DNA from: Sequoia sempervirens
Taxonomy: Eukaryota; Streptophyta; Pinopsida; Cupressales; Cupressaceae
DNA length: 64,000 bases
Assembly: GCA_007258455.2 (NCBI GenBank)
Contig: VDFB02358134.1
Location: 207,536,499-207,600,498 of the forward strand
Direction of reading: 5' to 3'
The number at the start of each line of letters is the position of its first letter. Within the stretch, counting starts at the first letter, position 1. A model generated the notes under the pieces. The model saw only the letters and a list, made by a program, of their open reading frames with translations. It made no database searches and was not told where the DNA came from. This document shows positions 23,561 to 36,393 of this stretch, piece by piece. Made by a program: the position numbers and the translations under genes.

Positions 23561-25598
23561 CTTTCATGTTGATGAGAATGTTTTGAAGTCGAGGCTTGAT
23601 AAGATTTCTAACTATACTTGTCGAATATATGCCAATAAGACAAAAAAAAATTGAGAACTTAAATGAAATCTATACTTTAGGCCCATTATGAATATTCTTC
23701 ACCTAATAACATCAAATGCTTTAAGTGAAAAATATATTATAAAGAATCTAATGAGTGCATATGAGGGCATGGGTTCCACTTCATGCACCAAAGATAGTAA
23801 TGATACATGACATATCATTACATCAACAATTGTAAGCAATCAAACTAATAAAGCTCACCTCATTGTAAAGACAAGTCAAGCATTGAAAATAAGTAGTAAA
23901 AATCTAATGAGATTTGTCAGATGGCATGAAAGAGTGGAGGACCCAAATAGCAATTTAGATTATGGGAATTCTCTCATAGACTCCCATAGAAAGATAAACT
24001 AATCATTGAAGCCTTGAGATCTCTAATTGAAGAATTTTGGAAAAACAACACAAGGGTATCTCCTAATCAAATATATGTTATAAGGAAAAGAATTGGTTGT
24101 CAAAATCATGAGCCAAATCTAAATACTTTTTTGGATATGACTCAAACATAATTTTATCCAGATTTCTAGAGATGTATTCTCAAATTAAAATTAGTCAAAG
24201 GTATTTTGAAATGGGAAAAGCCTTTTTATGTCAAAATAAGTCACACACTCACAAATTTTTGTTGTAGAGTATATGTTGAGTTTCCTAATCAATATGATGG
24301 TTATCAAAATATATGTGTAGATTTTCATACTAACAATGTTTTGTAGGAGTGTAAGATACAAGATCCACTTAGATCTTCAACATATTTCATATAGAGGATT
24401 TTATGTCAATGATTGTATGGTAACTTATTCTACAAGAAGTCGTGCTTGGATGAAAAATGTGAATATTGTGGTGGCTTGCAATATTTTCCAATTTATCTAA
24501 ATATCAAGAATACACATGCAATTGGAAAAAAACTAGTAAGATTTGACAAATATAAGATAAAGGCATACAATCCAAAAGATGGTAAAGAAGAAAAAAGGTG
24601 TGAATTAGTGAGAGAAAGATATCGATATATCAATTTATGTCTAATTATAGAGAGAATATAGTGTATAAGTATGCAAGGAATACCCATAGATCTTGATGGT
24701 TGGACTTGCAATTCAAGTTATGCAAGGAAATTTTCCACTTGGTACTATTATTTTAGTTGTTAAATTTGCAAAGAACTACACACTACAACCACAAAACGAG
24801 GTACAATAATAGTATTACATCTCTATGTAGGTTGCTTTATTTGTGCATATAGTGTTCATTCATGCATATGACTGTATAGAGGAAGATAGAAAGATCTTGA
24901 GGGAGTATCACTTTTATATCAATGATGATCACACATATTCTACAGAGTTCATGCAAGATTTCTTTTAGATGTTCTATTGTGAGTTTTCTAGTATAAACAT
25001 ATCATTTGGACAATATATCATATGGTCAAATAACTTTGCATCACAATTCAAGAACTCGTGGATGTTCTATTGGTTGAGTAGGATGCATAAGATCACTAGT
25101 GTTCAACATATGTGGAATTTATCGGAGTTTAAGCATGGAAAGAAGGAGCATGATGGTGCATAAGCATGTATTAAAAGAGCCTCAACACGAGAAGAGTTGA
25201 AGTACAAATACAATGCAAATTTGACAAATGTAACATCTATCATCAAATGGACTGAGTCTACAATGGGTTTAGGTAATGACTTGGTAAGTCTACAGTTCAT
25301 ATATTTTTTGGTTGGTAGATGATACTAACATTGTAAAATATGAGGATTGTTGTACATTAATAGGATCGAGTGAGCTACACTTTTTTAAAGTTTCAAATGT
25401 AGGGTCATGGTGTATTCATATGAGGAAAATGGTGTACTTTTGTTATCCATGCAAAAATGGGGCTTGGGATTAGTGTGAGTCAAAAGAGTGGATTGATGAA
25501 TGGTGTACAAGAAGTCAAAGCCCACTTGAGACGTATTGACTTCTAGTGAAACTACAAATCATAGAGATGCAATCATCAATTGAATTTGAACACATATA
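23561..25598 (+). pseudogene. Decayed transposase-like frame with QFKN...HGKKEHDGA block
   Basis: Fragments across frames include ISYRGFYVNDCMVTYSTRSRAW (24385-24450), FIHAYDCIEEDRKILREYHFY (about 24850-24920), SNNFASQFKNSWMFYWLSRMHK (25030-25095), WNLSEFKHGKKEHDGA then CIKRA (25110-25180), and a C-terminal part with WCIHMRKMVYFCYPC and CESKEWIDEW (25410-25500). The D/N...A-QFKN and HGKGEHDG pattern recurs in uncharacterised transposon-like proteins of many eukaryotes; I recall the motif, not a secure family name. Many stops, so it is dead. Element B is inserted at 25598, inside its reading frame. Confidence 0.4.
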
Positions 25599-27021
25599 TG
25601 TGATCAACGGATTAGTATGCACTGACTACACTTGATCCATGAGGATACATAGTATATTCATGCCACTAAATGTCAATCCAATAGAGATCATTCAAATGAA
25701 AACTAAACTAAGCATCCATTAAAACTTAACATACTAAACTACGAAAGCTTCAAAATACCTACTCTAGTCCATTGAAACTTATTTTATTAGGGGAGTGGTG
25801 TCACGTTGATGTGGAACGGTGACCCTTTCCCAATCCCTTGGATAATGAGCTTGCTTCAATTAATTTTATTGAAGAAAAATGATGAAACCATTGTGAGATG
25901 TGTGATGAAACATGATTTTAAAGCTAAACTAACATGATGAAAGCTATTTAATCATGATTTATGTTGAGATAATTGATATAGATGTATGCAAAGCTAATAT
26001 AAATGGATTCTAAGCTAAAAAGATTGAAACCCTAATTACCAAATAAGCTACATGAATGCATATATGTTACCATGGAAGCCATTAATGGAATCTAAGCTAA
26101 TTAATTCAAGTAATTAAGCTAAAATGATACTAAAAGAGTGTTAAATATGAGTGTGAGTGTGAGTGATTTCAACAACATGAGTTTTCTATGGAAAAGATGG
26201 ATCCATTTGTCTTCAAATAGTGACCTATTCATAGGAAAGCAAATAAGAAATGTAAGGTTGAGATCAAAAAGGTTAATCAATGGTAAAGGATGGAAGAAGT
26301 TAGAGGCATGGATCATGGATTCTCATCAAGGGATGATAATCAATTATGAGATTTAATCAAGGCTTCACCTTTATGCAAAAAAATGCACTTTTAACTTGCA
26401 TAAGCAGTCATAAGTTAACTTGCACAAGAAGTCAAGTAAGTTTGTTACATAAAAGGAATATTCCCCTTTTTCAAATGAGTGAGGAAAGAGAATATTATTT
26501 GGAATATTCTCATGGGTGATGAAAATAGATATTTAGCAATTAAAACAAAGTTTTAATTGTGCAAAAGGGGAAGGAATATTCCATGGGAATATTAGTTTTT
26601 GGAGGAATGTGCAAAGGGAGGAATATTCCTTTGCAAGTGGGGGGAATTAGATTTGTTAGTAATTGATAATTAAAACCATGTTAATTATGCAATTTTAGAA
26701 GAATTAGATGATATTCATTAAATAAAATGATTTAATGAAAGGGAGAAAGTGAAATGACAGTTAATTAAATAACTTAGGGTTATTTAATTAAATAAGAGGA
26801 CTTAGGCATTTAAATTAAATAATTTGATTTATTTAATTTAATAGGATGAAATGTTGGTATAAAAAGGGGGCGAATTAATCTAATTAAATCGATTAGGTTA
26901 ATAGATGCAAATGGCTAATTTAATCAATTAAGTGAAAATAGGATGGGTTTTAGGAGGAAATGATGTTAGTATACCTAGTTCGAGTGTATGATATCATTCA
27001 GAACATTTTTAAATGTCTACA
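25599..27021 (-). repeat. 3' LTR of element B (1,423 bp)
   Basis: Plus-strand start TGTGATCAACGG, end AATGTCTACA; the minus strand therefore begins TGTAGACATT. It matches 2128-3463 plus 7467-7524 almost end to end. The left flank ATATA (25594-25598) is the candidate target duplication; the partner is outside the window. Confidence 0.85.
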
Positions 27022-27040
27022 TTTTGCCCCTCTTTGAAGT
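27022..27040 (-). other. Polypurine tract of element B
   Basis: Minus strand CTTCAAAGAGGGGCAAAA immediately before the LTR terminus, the priming site for plus-strand DNA synthesis in this family. Confidence 0.75.
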
Positions 27041-29666
27041 TAGGTACCTATTACGTTGGTTCAAAGATTGAGGCTTTTCAAATTAAAAACTGATGCTTAT
27101 ATCATTTTATTTTTTATTTTTGGATGCCCCACTATTGCCCCGATAGAAGGATTAAGCTGGTTCCCTACCCCCCTGAGAAATTAGGCAATTTTTTTGAATT
27201 TTTGGGTTGATTTCTTAACAAAGGTAAAATATAGATTCTGGATCAATTCAACTTAGAGAGGACTTGAAAGCACATATGTCTAATGTAGAAAAATTTGATG
27301 ATGTATAAAGAATTATCGACCATGGGTAGCCTAATGTACATTTTGATATATCATACAATTTCAATACTTGGATAGAAATATTAGTAAATATAGAAGATTA
27401 AGAAGAATAAGATGGATGGATTGACCATTGATTTTTAGATTAATTCAAAAGTCCAACAAATCTATGATCCACTAAGACTTTATTAGACATGGTGATGAGA
27501 AATGCATGATGATGATGATTTGCTTATAACTTGGGATTGGGATTTTATGTCATTCTTTATTGTTTGATATAACACATAGACACAATGCATGAAGGTATTG
27601 ATAACCAGGATGGTGTTGTATCTAATGTGATGGACTTTGAATCTACAAATAGATAGGATAATCCTTGTTCACACCTTGACATACAGAGACATCATCGGAA
27701 TGTAGTTTAGTAGTTTAGAATATATTGGACCAAAGCATACACAATATTCAACAATCCACTCCTAATAACCTCTCTACACATAATTAAGCAAGTATTCGCC
27801 AATATTATTTTACAAGGATATCCAAAAGCACAACAAAAAAAATATAATGATCGATTCCCCATTCCTTTCTCTCTAAATCATTTTGATAAAAATTATCGAG
27901 ACGTCCTCGGAATGGGTCATTAAGATAAATCATAAGAAAAGATCAAAGAAAAATAATCAACGTTATATATATGTCAAGTTCTAGTTTAATTTAGTTAAGG
28001 TGATTTCTGATACTGGTGTCCATCGTAGGAAGGATACATCCTTGGAAATGTTGATCAATTTTTTTGATTAGGATGAGGTTTATGATAAATCGTTAATACA
28101 AACTTCACTGACTCATTTACTTATGTTGTAGAATTTAGATTTCAACACTTAGGTTTTCTCTAAGTTACGACTTGCGATACTTGATTTCTTTTTGTTTTAA
28201 CAAAGGGTGAAGGTGATGGTGGATTTATTATGGGTGAAGGTTTATTACAGGTGAAAATGAAATGGGATGGGTGGTTTTGGATTTTTCTAGAATATTTAGA
28301 TGTTTTTGGTATTTTGAAAATGTTTTGAGGTTGTTTTTGGTCTTTTTGAAAGTTTATACAAATATTTTGGTTTTTGGTTATTTTAGGCTATTTAGGGTTT
28401 TCTCTAAGATATTTGATGTTGATTAGGTCTTTTGAATGTTTTCTAATATTTTTGAATTTTCAATTTTCAATTTTTTTTTGTGTTTTCTACTATTTGAATG
28501 TTTAGGGGTTTACTGATATTTGGATGTTTAGGGGTTTTAGGATATTTGAATGTTTAGGGGTTTTCCAAGTTTCAACCAAGAACCTAACCTAAAATAACTA
28601 TCCTAGGGGCCTCGACGGTTGATCAAAGATGAGCCTTGTCTATGTTATACATGCAGAGACCATGTAGTTTGACTGACTTAACTTATTGAAGATGAGATAT
28701 TAACAATTGATGGATTTCCAATTTATTATGATGAACTCCTAAAGGACTGACCTAGTGTGTCTCGTGGGCACATTAATGATGGCCTTTCCTATGTTCAAGC
28801 TCATTGACTCGTAGTTCAACAAGGTACTATTTTAGATTTTTGATGTTCAATGTTTTTAGGGATTTTGATGTGTTTTGGATGCTTTGAATTTATAATTTTA
28901 CAAATGTTTTTAGATTTTAGCTATATAGGAATTTTGATGTTTCTGGATTTTGAAGAGATTTTATGAATGTTTTTAATATTTTTGAGATATTTTGAGGTAA
29001 GAAATAATTACATCACGATGTCAATGTCACGTTGTGAGATATAAGACATGGATCAAGAGTTATTCGAAAACAAGAGTGCAATAACCTACCCCCAATGTCT
29101 AGCAATGCTTTATAGTTCAACGGACAAACCAAGATATGTAATGTATAGGTGAAGAGTTCAATAGAATTTTATCATGCTAGATATGGGCTATGGGACTTCA
29201 AAAAATTTCCATGAGTATAGTTGAAGTATACGCCGAATCTTTGTCAAGATCAAGATAAAGTAGAATATCTAGATAAATTTGGATTGGATGGATGGTGGGA
29301 AAATATAATTTATCATGACAAGGATGAAATGCTTATGTCTGAGAATGATCATATATACACTCAATTCTACTCATGATGTCTATTTTTCAAGTTTTGATCA
29401 TGGTACTTTCTGAAAGTGCCATCATAGTTATTTTCACTAGAGGATGATTTTTATTTTTACTATTTTATTGATTTTTTTAATTTTTTGTTTTTTTCCCCTC
29501 ATCTTGAACCACTTGGTGGTATTGATGTAGAGGCCACTTTCATAATGTGCCAATGATACCCTACTTGAAGAATCTTCTTTGCTAAGATACGAGCATTTGT
29601 ATGCAACTTTGAAGAACTTTGATTTATCTTGTTGGTAGCAGAATTAACCTTGTCTATGTGTGCACA
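27041..29666 (-). other. Long 3' UTR-like region of element B
   Basis: No credible frame. It aligns in patches with 53150-56370 of element C: the GGATGCCCCA block, the GATGATGATT repeat with GATTTGCTTAT, and the GGTTGATCAAAGAT..GCCTTG block. The last block occurs at 28618-28672 with a second partial copy at 28768-28815. Confidence 0.65.
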
Positions 29667-31672
29667 TCACGATAAAGTGGCTTCTAGATCCTTATGATGA
29701 AGGGTAGCTGCCAACACACAATCAATGTAAGAATTGGATATCATAAATGGAATGGATGGTGATATGCATGAAGGAATATGAGATGTATTTGTTGATGGTT
29801 TAGAACCTTTGACTCTCCAAACTTGGGAATATGAGTGATGATGGGTGGGAATGGAGGTTTTTGTGGAATAAGGACCAACCATTGGATATACTTTGTTCCT
29901 TGCTTGAGATGCCCAATTTTTCTTTTGTGGATGCTTTTGATGGATTCCTTTCCCCTTTTGATTTTTTCCCATAGTTTCTTTGACTAATGGAGTTTTGGAG
30001 GGATGATTTTCTTTATTTTTCTTTGGTATCCATTTGTATTTACTTTCTCCTTTTTTCTTTACTGCTTCATTTCATTTGATGATCTTTTCCTTGCTTTTAT
30101 AGGAATTCTTCTTTTAACATTGGTCCCAATTTGTGTATGAGATGATGGGTGAATGCTAACTCATGATACAACTAGTTATAGCATTGAAAATTCTTTCATA
30201 ATCAGGATCCTTTGTGCCCTATATGTTGATGTTTGCCATAGTTGAGATTTCCCTTGGTGTTGTGATGGTATTATTAGTACCTAATCCTTTGGCCTAATAA
30301 TGTATCTATTGATCCATAGCCACTAAATATGACTTGTCATGAACACATGATATTGCTATGGGTTCCTGATGTTCAAGAATATGAACCATTTTCTCTAATT
30401 CTATGGCAACATTATCTGTGATATTGCTTCAAAATATGTTGGTCTTGATTCAAAAGTTGTTGATGATTCACAATCACTGTAAGAATCAAGAATCTCGATT
30501 GTTGCTTGCTCTTGTGTGGGAATATCAAGAATAAGAGATTCTTGTTTTGGTTGAAGAACATCTATATTCCATCAAAAATAAATATCTCAGGGGTGATATC
30601 GGGGACATATTTAGAGATTAAAATGGTTTGGAAGATGTCCCTTGGCTCTTGGTGAAACTTTAGGGATAGGGGTTCTTGATCCTATATTGATTCAGAATAA
30701 CTTTCATTATCCTCAAGAACATCCTCTTGACATGATGCTTGGGTCTATGATATATAATCGATAAATTACTTTTCACAATAGTTTGTGGGTATGGATGAAA
30801 CAAGGGATATTTCTAGCTCATTTAGAACTTCTTCAACATGCCCAATCATTGAGTCATATGTAGGAGAGATATCACAATTTGATATCCACTTGATGTCATT
30901 GCGGTATAAAATATTGCTAAACATTGTTGATGGGTTTGGACTTTGTTTTCAAATAGTATCTTGATACATGTCTGATTCCTCATGTTGTGGTAAATAAATA
31001 TGCCACACTACGATATCACATGTATGGTTTACATTTTTTGAGGTTAATTCATTTCCTAAATCTTTTTCTTTTGTATGATTAGGCATAGGGTTCGTGTAAA
31101 TTTTCATATTTTCATTCCTAGATTTTTTATCAACATGAATGTCTCCTTGTTCAATAATATCTTCTATTAGATGTTTGAGTCTAAATTTTTTTTGTGTGTT
31201 ATGAACTTTGTATTGGTGAAATTCACAAAAGTGATTGTTTCTATAGCTATGAGGTGTGACTTGTGGCTCTTGATAGTTCAAGAAATCTAGGAATGTGATA
31301 AGGTTAGACTTTTTCAACTACTTCATCACATCCTCCATAGGCTCCCCTAAGGGAGTGAATTGCCACTTAGGATCACTATTTGTTCTTTGTGGTGCATGTT
31401 GTGTGTTTTATGGTTTGGGTGTTTTCTTTCCTCGGAGCAGTTAAGACCACCTTAGCATCAACAACACCATCACTAGTAACATTATTGTTTCTTTCTTAAA
31501 AGCAAGATTTGTCATTAGAACTAGTGGATGGGCGGTTGTCTCTATACACTTATGTGTTTCCCTGTGAGATTAGAGCTCTCTCGATATAAAGGGCTCTAGG
31601 GACAAGCTTGTCATAAGAGGTAATACACTGCATCTTTAAGTGCAAGGATAGATATGGATCAACATTTGCTAT
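29667..31672 (-). pseudogene. gag: gag of element B, C-terminal portion, downstream of solo LTR D
   Basis: On the minus strand just below the solo LTR the text continues as gag (ANVDPYLSLHL region, then FTPLGEPMEDVMK), followed at 31317-30949 by a clean frame containing FCEFHQYK.HNT and LKHLIEDIIEQGDI, the degenerate zinc-binding/linker block of plant gypsy gags. From 30940 to 29667 it is a stop-riddled acidic/polar tail ending GKGIHQKHPQ, which matches the end of the 862-residue ORF of element C (KRGKGIHQRCPQ). Confidence 0.7.
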
Positions 31673-32845
31673 TGTGAGTGTCCAATCTGCAATTAACTAA
31701 CAAGAAACATCAATCAAGTGTTAAAGATGTTAGAAATCAAACAAAACACTCCCTATGAGATTCTTTGATCAAGAAGACAAAAAAACATGTTAATAACTTG
31801 AAATAAACCAAACAAAGCATGTAATCTAGTCTAACTTAAGCAAACCTCCATCCCATAGGGGGAGTGATGCTCCTTTGATGTGGAAAGAAGCCCCTTCCCA
31901 ATCCCTTTGATAAGATTTGATGTTGAATGTGATTCCAAGTGTGAGATTGGCTCCAAATGATGAAACTATGCTCAAAATAAATGAAAAATGATGAAATGAT
32001 AAGTATGAAAATGGCTATAATAATAATGCTTGAAGTTTTGGATCCATATTATGAAGAGAATGCTTCTATTTATAGATCACAAGGGTTGAAGAATGAGAGT
32101 ATTTGGTGAATGTGGGATAAAATGGGAGCCAATGAGAATGTGACAGTTGTCACAATTCTATTGAAGGAAGGTGGAACACATTCTAGGGGATGTGTTGAGT
32201 AAAGGAGGATGTACAAGGAATTAATGAAGATGGTCGAGGACTTGAAAGGTTGTAAGAAGAATTTATTGAATGTGGTTGAGATGTGAGATGATGTAAGAGG
32301 AGTTAATGAAGATGTGAAAGGTTTTTGAAAACCTTTAGAGGGAAATTGAATGAAAGGTGGTTGGGAGGAATATTCCTTGGAATATGACTTTGTGAGGATA
32401 ATAGAGGAATTAGTTAATTAAAAGAAATGAATTTTATGTGCAACTTGGTTAGTTGACCATGGGTTGATTTAACTCTTGAGGAGTTAAAAGATGGAGAATT
32501 TATTAATGATGATTAGAAAGTGATTTAGGATTTAATTAATTCAAAATTAATTAATTGAAAGGGGTTAGGAGATTGTGACATTTGATTTGATTGATTTGAT
32601 GAAATGAGAGGATTTAGAGGGATTTAATTAAATGAATTGATTTAATTAAATATGATGAATATTAGTTAGAAGGGTGAATTAATCAATAAATTTCATTATT
32701 TGATTAATAGCTAAATTTTCTGAATTTAACTAAATAATGTTGATTATTTAAATAATTGGTTAGTTCGGGGTGATTTAGGAAGAAATGGTGTTAGTTAATC
32801 AGAATCAGATGCACAGTATCAATCAATACTTTTTACGTGTCTACA
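31673..32845 (-). mobile_element. Solo LTR D (1,173 bp) inserted in gag of element B
   Basis: Plus-strand start TGTGAGTGTCC, end CGTGTCTACA, the termini of the A/B/C family. Flanks are GCTAT (31668-31672) and ACTAT (32846-32850), a 5-bp target duplication with one change. No PPT or PBS touches it. Removing it and one flank restores a continuous gag frame, confirming insertion followed by LTR-LTR recombination. Confidence 0.88.
32065..32074 (-). promoter_or_regulatory. TATA box of solo LTR D
   Basis: Minus strand CTATAAATAG. Confidence 0.5.
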
Positions 32846-33330
32846 ACTATGATAATCCCCACTTATTGTTCATTAGGAATGGTCCACTTTCTCTTACTGC
32901 ATTTTTGCCTCCACATTTGTAGGAAATTAGTGAAGGATTCTCCTTTCTTCTGCTTGAGTGTGTATAACTCTTCTAAGCTCACATCCATGTCAAGTTTAAA
33001 AGAGAAGTGATCTATGAATTTATCATTGATTTCTTGGAAAGTTTTGATACCTGGAGGCAACTATGAAAACCAATCCATGATAAGACCTATTAAACTTCAT
33101 GGGAAGAGGCACATTAAGTAGGAATTAGTGTAGGCAACCTTCATACACATGACATTGAATTCTTTGATGTGAACCACAAGATTTCCCCTCCCATTGTATT
33201 TATCAAATTTAGGGATCTCAAAAATGGGAGGGAAAGTTACCATTGCAATGTTTTGATCAAATGGATATGGACATAGGTTTTGTTGTGTATGGGGTTTCTT
33301 CATTTTTCCCATCTGGATATCTTGCATTTC
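32846..33330 (-). pseudogene. gag: gag of element B, capsid (Retrotrans_gag) domain
   Basis: Minus strand 33327-32863 reads FPPIFEIPKFDKYNGRGN, HIKEFN..CM, then after a frame break LPPGIKTFQEINDKFIDHFS, LEELYTLKQKKGESFTNFL and WRQKCSK. This is the capsid core found in plant Ty3/gypsy gags (F.KYDG.GDP...H...F, the W....PP..I..F.DL...F...F block and the L..LKQ..GES...F..RWR block). A stop just after PNEQ and the solo LTR beyond it inactivate the copy. Confidence 0.85.
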
Positions 33331-35098
33331 TTTTGTTAATGCCTTAAGTTGTGAGGCGTCATCATCTTGTGGATTTGGTGGATGAACATATTGTGGAATG
33401 ACAGATGAATTGTACGTGGGACTCTCATATGATGAGGTGTTGTATGGTGTATATGGTCGTGTAGGATATTGTGAAGGTGATTATGGTGGAGGCACATATG
33501 TTCCTAGCATGTTTGGATTGATAATGTTCTATTGGGGGTTATAGTATAAACCATGTTGTCATTGTTGTTGCTAGGCATATTGTTGGGATAGTAAGGCTTG
33601 TTGTTTTCGTTGTGCTTGTTCTTGGGCTTTTTGTGCTTGAAATGCTTGTTGGTAGGCATCTTGTGCTTGTTGGAAATCTAGAGCATGAGCTTGTTGTTGT
33701 TGCAAGGTTTGCTGGTAGGATTGTTGTTGTTTTTGGGCCACTAGGGCTTGTTGTTGGGCTTACTATTCTTGTTGAGCTGCTGAGGCTACTTGTTGGGCTT
33801 GTTGTTGTTATTGAGCTACTAAGGATGCTTGTTCTTGTTGCTATTGTTTTTGTTGTCCTACTAGGGCTAATTGATTGGCTTGATGTTGTTGATGTGTTGC
33901 TAAGGCTTGTTGTTGTTGTTGTTGCTATGCAACTAAGGCTACTTGTTGGACCTGTTGTTATTGCTATGCAACTAAGGATGCTTTTTGTTGGATTGCTTTT
34001 TTGATAAGCTTGTTGTGCTTGTTGTAAAGCTAGGGCATGTGCTTACAATGTAGGATTGGTTGGTTGTTGGGAAATTTGTGATGGGTTTTGGGTGTTGATG
34101 TTTTGAGTGGGTTACAAGTTGTTGATGAGAGGTTGGTGTTTCCCTTGGTTCAACATTCCTTGTAGGATATGGATTTGGATGGAGGAATGCATGTTTGAGG
34201 TCCCATTTGATTTTTCATGACATGGGGGACCAAGGGGAAAGATGATATTGGTTTCATTTGGTATTGTGATGGTAATGACACATTCAAACCTTGTAACTGA
34301 TTGAAAGTGTTCCCTTGACCGAAGGGTAGGAGGTTCCCTTGTTGTATTTGAGGTGGGATCAAGGTATTACCTTGGTTGATGGGATCCGCAACCAAGATGT
34401 TTTGATTTGGGTTTATGATAGATGGGTTTGATGTGGATGGTGTATTGACTTGAGTAGCTTAGGTAACCAATTGTTTTAATGTGTTGATGGGGTTGTTGGA
34501 ACCACTTGTCAAGGGTTGACTTTATGTGAGAGTGTTAACTTTCCCCTGTTTTCCTACTTGAGGCACTTGGTTCACATTACCTTGCATAACATTAGGCATA
34601 ATTGGGGGTATTTGTGGTGATGAATGGAGATGGTTGGACTCAAAATGTCAAGGTTTTTTTGGCGTCATGGAATTTAAGTGGTTTTCCAAATGTTGGTGTC
34701 CAACTTGTGTTTTGGGGAAGGTTGGCGGTTAATGGAATGGTTGTGTTGTGAATACCCATAGTTGTGTTTGTTCGTAGACATGAAGTGATACCAAGGTTGG
34801 TTTCTAGTATAGTTGCAAGACTATATGTTAATGGTTGAATTGGAACAAGGGATGGAATTGGTTCAATCATAGATTGGGTTAACCCTAGTGCCAAGTTTTG
34901 TGTGAGAAAAGTAGGATGATTTTTTTCATACTCAATAAGTTCTTCTTTTGTAGGTTTAATTGGGTTGTTTGTGACATCTTCTACCTCATATGGTCCTACT
35001 AGATCTTGGATTTGTTGTGCAGGGGTAGAATGAAATTCTGGACTGAATTCTTGAGGGTTGGTATCATTGATGGTGGATGAGACTTTGGTTTTATCCAT
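33331..35098 (-). pseudogene. gag: gag of element B, N-terminal Q/N/P-rich region
   Basis: The frame opens at 35098 (MDKTKVSSTINDTNPQEF) and runs 152 codons before a stop; a second open piece is 34395-34150. From about 34050 to 33480 the minus strand is a run of CAA/CAG and GCC codons (Gln/Ala-rich), followed by a Tyr/Pro-rich stretch and MQDIQMGKMKK just before the capsid core. A long disordered Q-rich N-terminus before capsid fits this gag type. The plus-strand Leu/Val-rich frame at 33612-34004 is only its antisense. Confidence 0.6.
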
Positions 35099-36147
35099 GT
35101 TTATCTTGTGATCTTGTGGTTACCATAAATTGTGGGTCACTTATAGGAGAGTTGTGTTGATATTTGTAATGTCTGAACTCTCTAGTTGACTCAAATTTAG
35201 GTAGAAGGGACATTCTAAGTCATTTTGGAGCAAAGGTGATAATGGGAGATGAAAAAGGTGAATGATGTGGGAAGTGATCTTTGTAAATGTTTTGGGACAA
35301 CACTTTTGACTATAGATTTGATTGTTTGATGTTTAGATAAAGGATGTTTAATGAGCTCGTGAATCTTTAAGGCATACTTGTGACCTTCAAGATAAACTAG
35401 TGAAAAAGTGATAGCTAACTTAACTAAGTGCATGCAAAAGGATTCATTTCACATACAAAGTAGTTAAGTTATGGTTTGGATTGATAGATGTCTTAAGTAA
35501 AAAATTGTTGGTGTGTTTAAAATTTTGCAAAGATAGGTGAAGTGAGATGTGAAATATGATGGAGGGTGGATGAAATGTTGGACCCAAAATGTTAACCTAA
35601 AATGAACATTGTTTTGCAAGACCAAGTTAGTGAGAAAAATTCTATACCTCTAAAGTGATAAAATTCCTATGACCAATGTTTGACTTAAATGAGGGATTCA
35701 TATTGAGCATACATGTCCATATTATTCAGCAAAATAAGTCTATAGAACGTTGTTGCTAGATTGTTCTTGTTGCGATAGTATTTTAGGATATGTCTTCTAA
35801 TGTATTTTGAACTATGATGTCTAAGTTTGAAATAATGGCATGTAGATATTCTCTTGGGGATTTTTATTTTGTGTGAGATCATTTAGAGAAGTTCAAGATC
35901 ATGGAAAAGACCAATCCTTTGACTTTCAGAAAAGGCATACAATTTTGGTTTATTCCTTGAAATGCGTTAATAAAAGTTTCTTGTCAATCTAGTCATATTT
36001 TGATAAAGTGCTTCAAGGTGTTATTTGATGGAGTTTTGAGTATGTCGTCTAAGTTTGAAGTGATGGAATGTAGAAATTCTCCTAGGGATTTTGATTTTGT
36101 GTGAGATCATTTTAAAAAGTTCAAGTTTATGGAAGAAAAAGGGATAT
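35099..36147 (-). other. Element B leader between gag start and the small ORF
   Basis: No gene supported. It contains a duplicated motif (GTGTGAGATCATTT preceded by GGGGATTTT or GGGATTTTG at about 35855-35885 and 36087-36115). Confidence 0.45.
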
Positions 36148-36393
36148 TTATTTCAACGTACGTGGTGGTAGTATGGGCCTTCCAACCACAATATCAATTT
36201 TTTCCTCTTCTTTGCCTATGATGTATGCTGCATTTCTCCACTGGGTTGTTGTTTCCTTTGTTTCAAAAATGAAGCTTCTCAAACTAATAATTATATCAGT
36301 TTTTTCTCCTTCAATGAGTTCAAATTTTGGTTGAATGATAGTAGGCATAAGGTTGGGTTGTTTAACAAGAGCAATCAGATGCCAAATGGTCAT
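36148..36393 (-). CDS. Small leader ORF (81 codons), homologue of 10-255
   Basis: Open frame starting MTIWHLIALVKQ with the same conserved core as 10-255 (ELIEGEKTDIIISLRS, TTQWRN, KEEEK). Retention of the frame in two diverged copies argues for past coding function. Family unknown; its position upstream of gag is like that of the extra ORF of Tat/Ogre elements. Confidence 0.4.
   Translation of the reverse strand: MTIWHLIALVKQPNLMPTIIQPKFELIEGEKTDIIISLRSFIFETKETTTQWRNAAYIIGKEEEKIDIVVGRPILPPRTLK

Noticed and set aside
31673..32845. Reading D as the 3' LTR of element B
   Set aside because: No polypurine tract precedes it, it is flanked by a near-perfect duplication, and gag continues on both sides; B's own 3' LTR with PPT is at 25599-27021.
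33612..34004. 130-codon Leu/Val-rich plus-strand frame
   Set aside because: It is the antisense of the CAA/CAG (Gln-rich) part of B's gag; its composition follows from that repeat.
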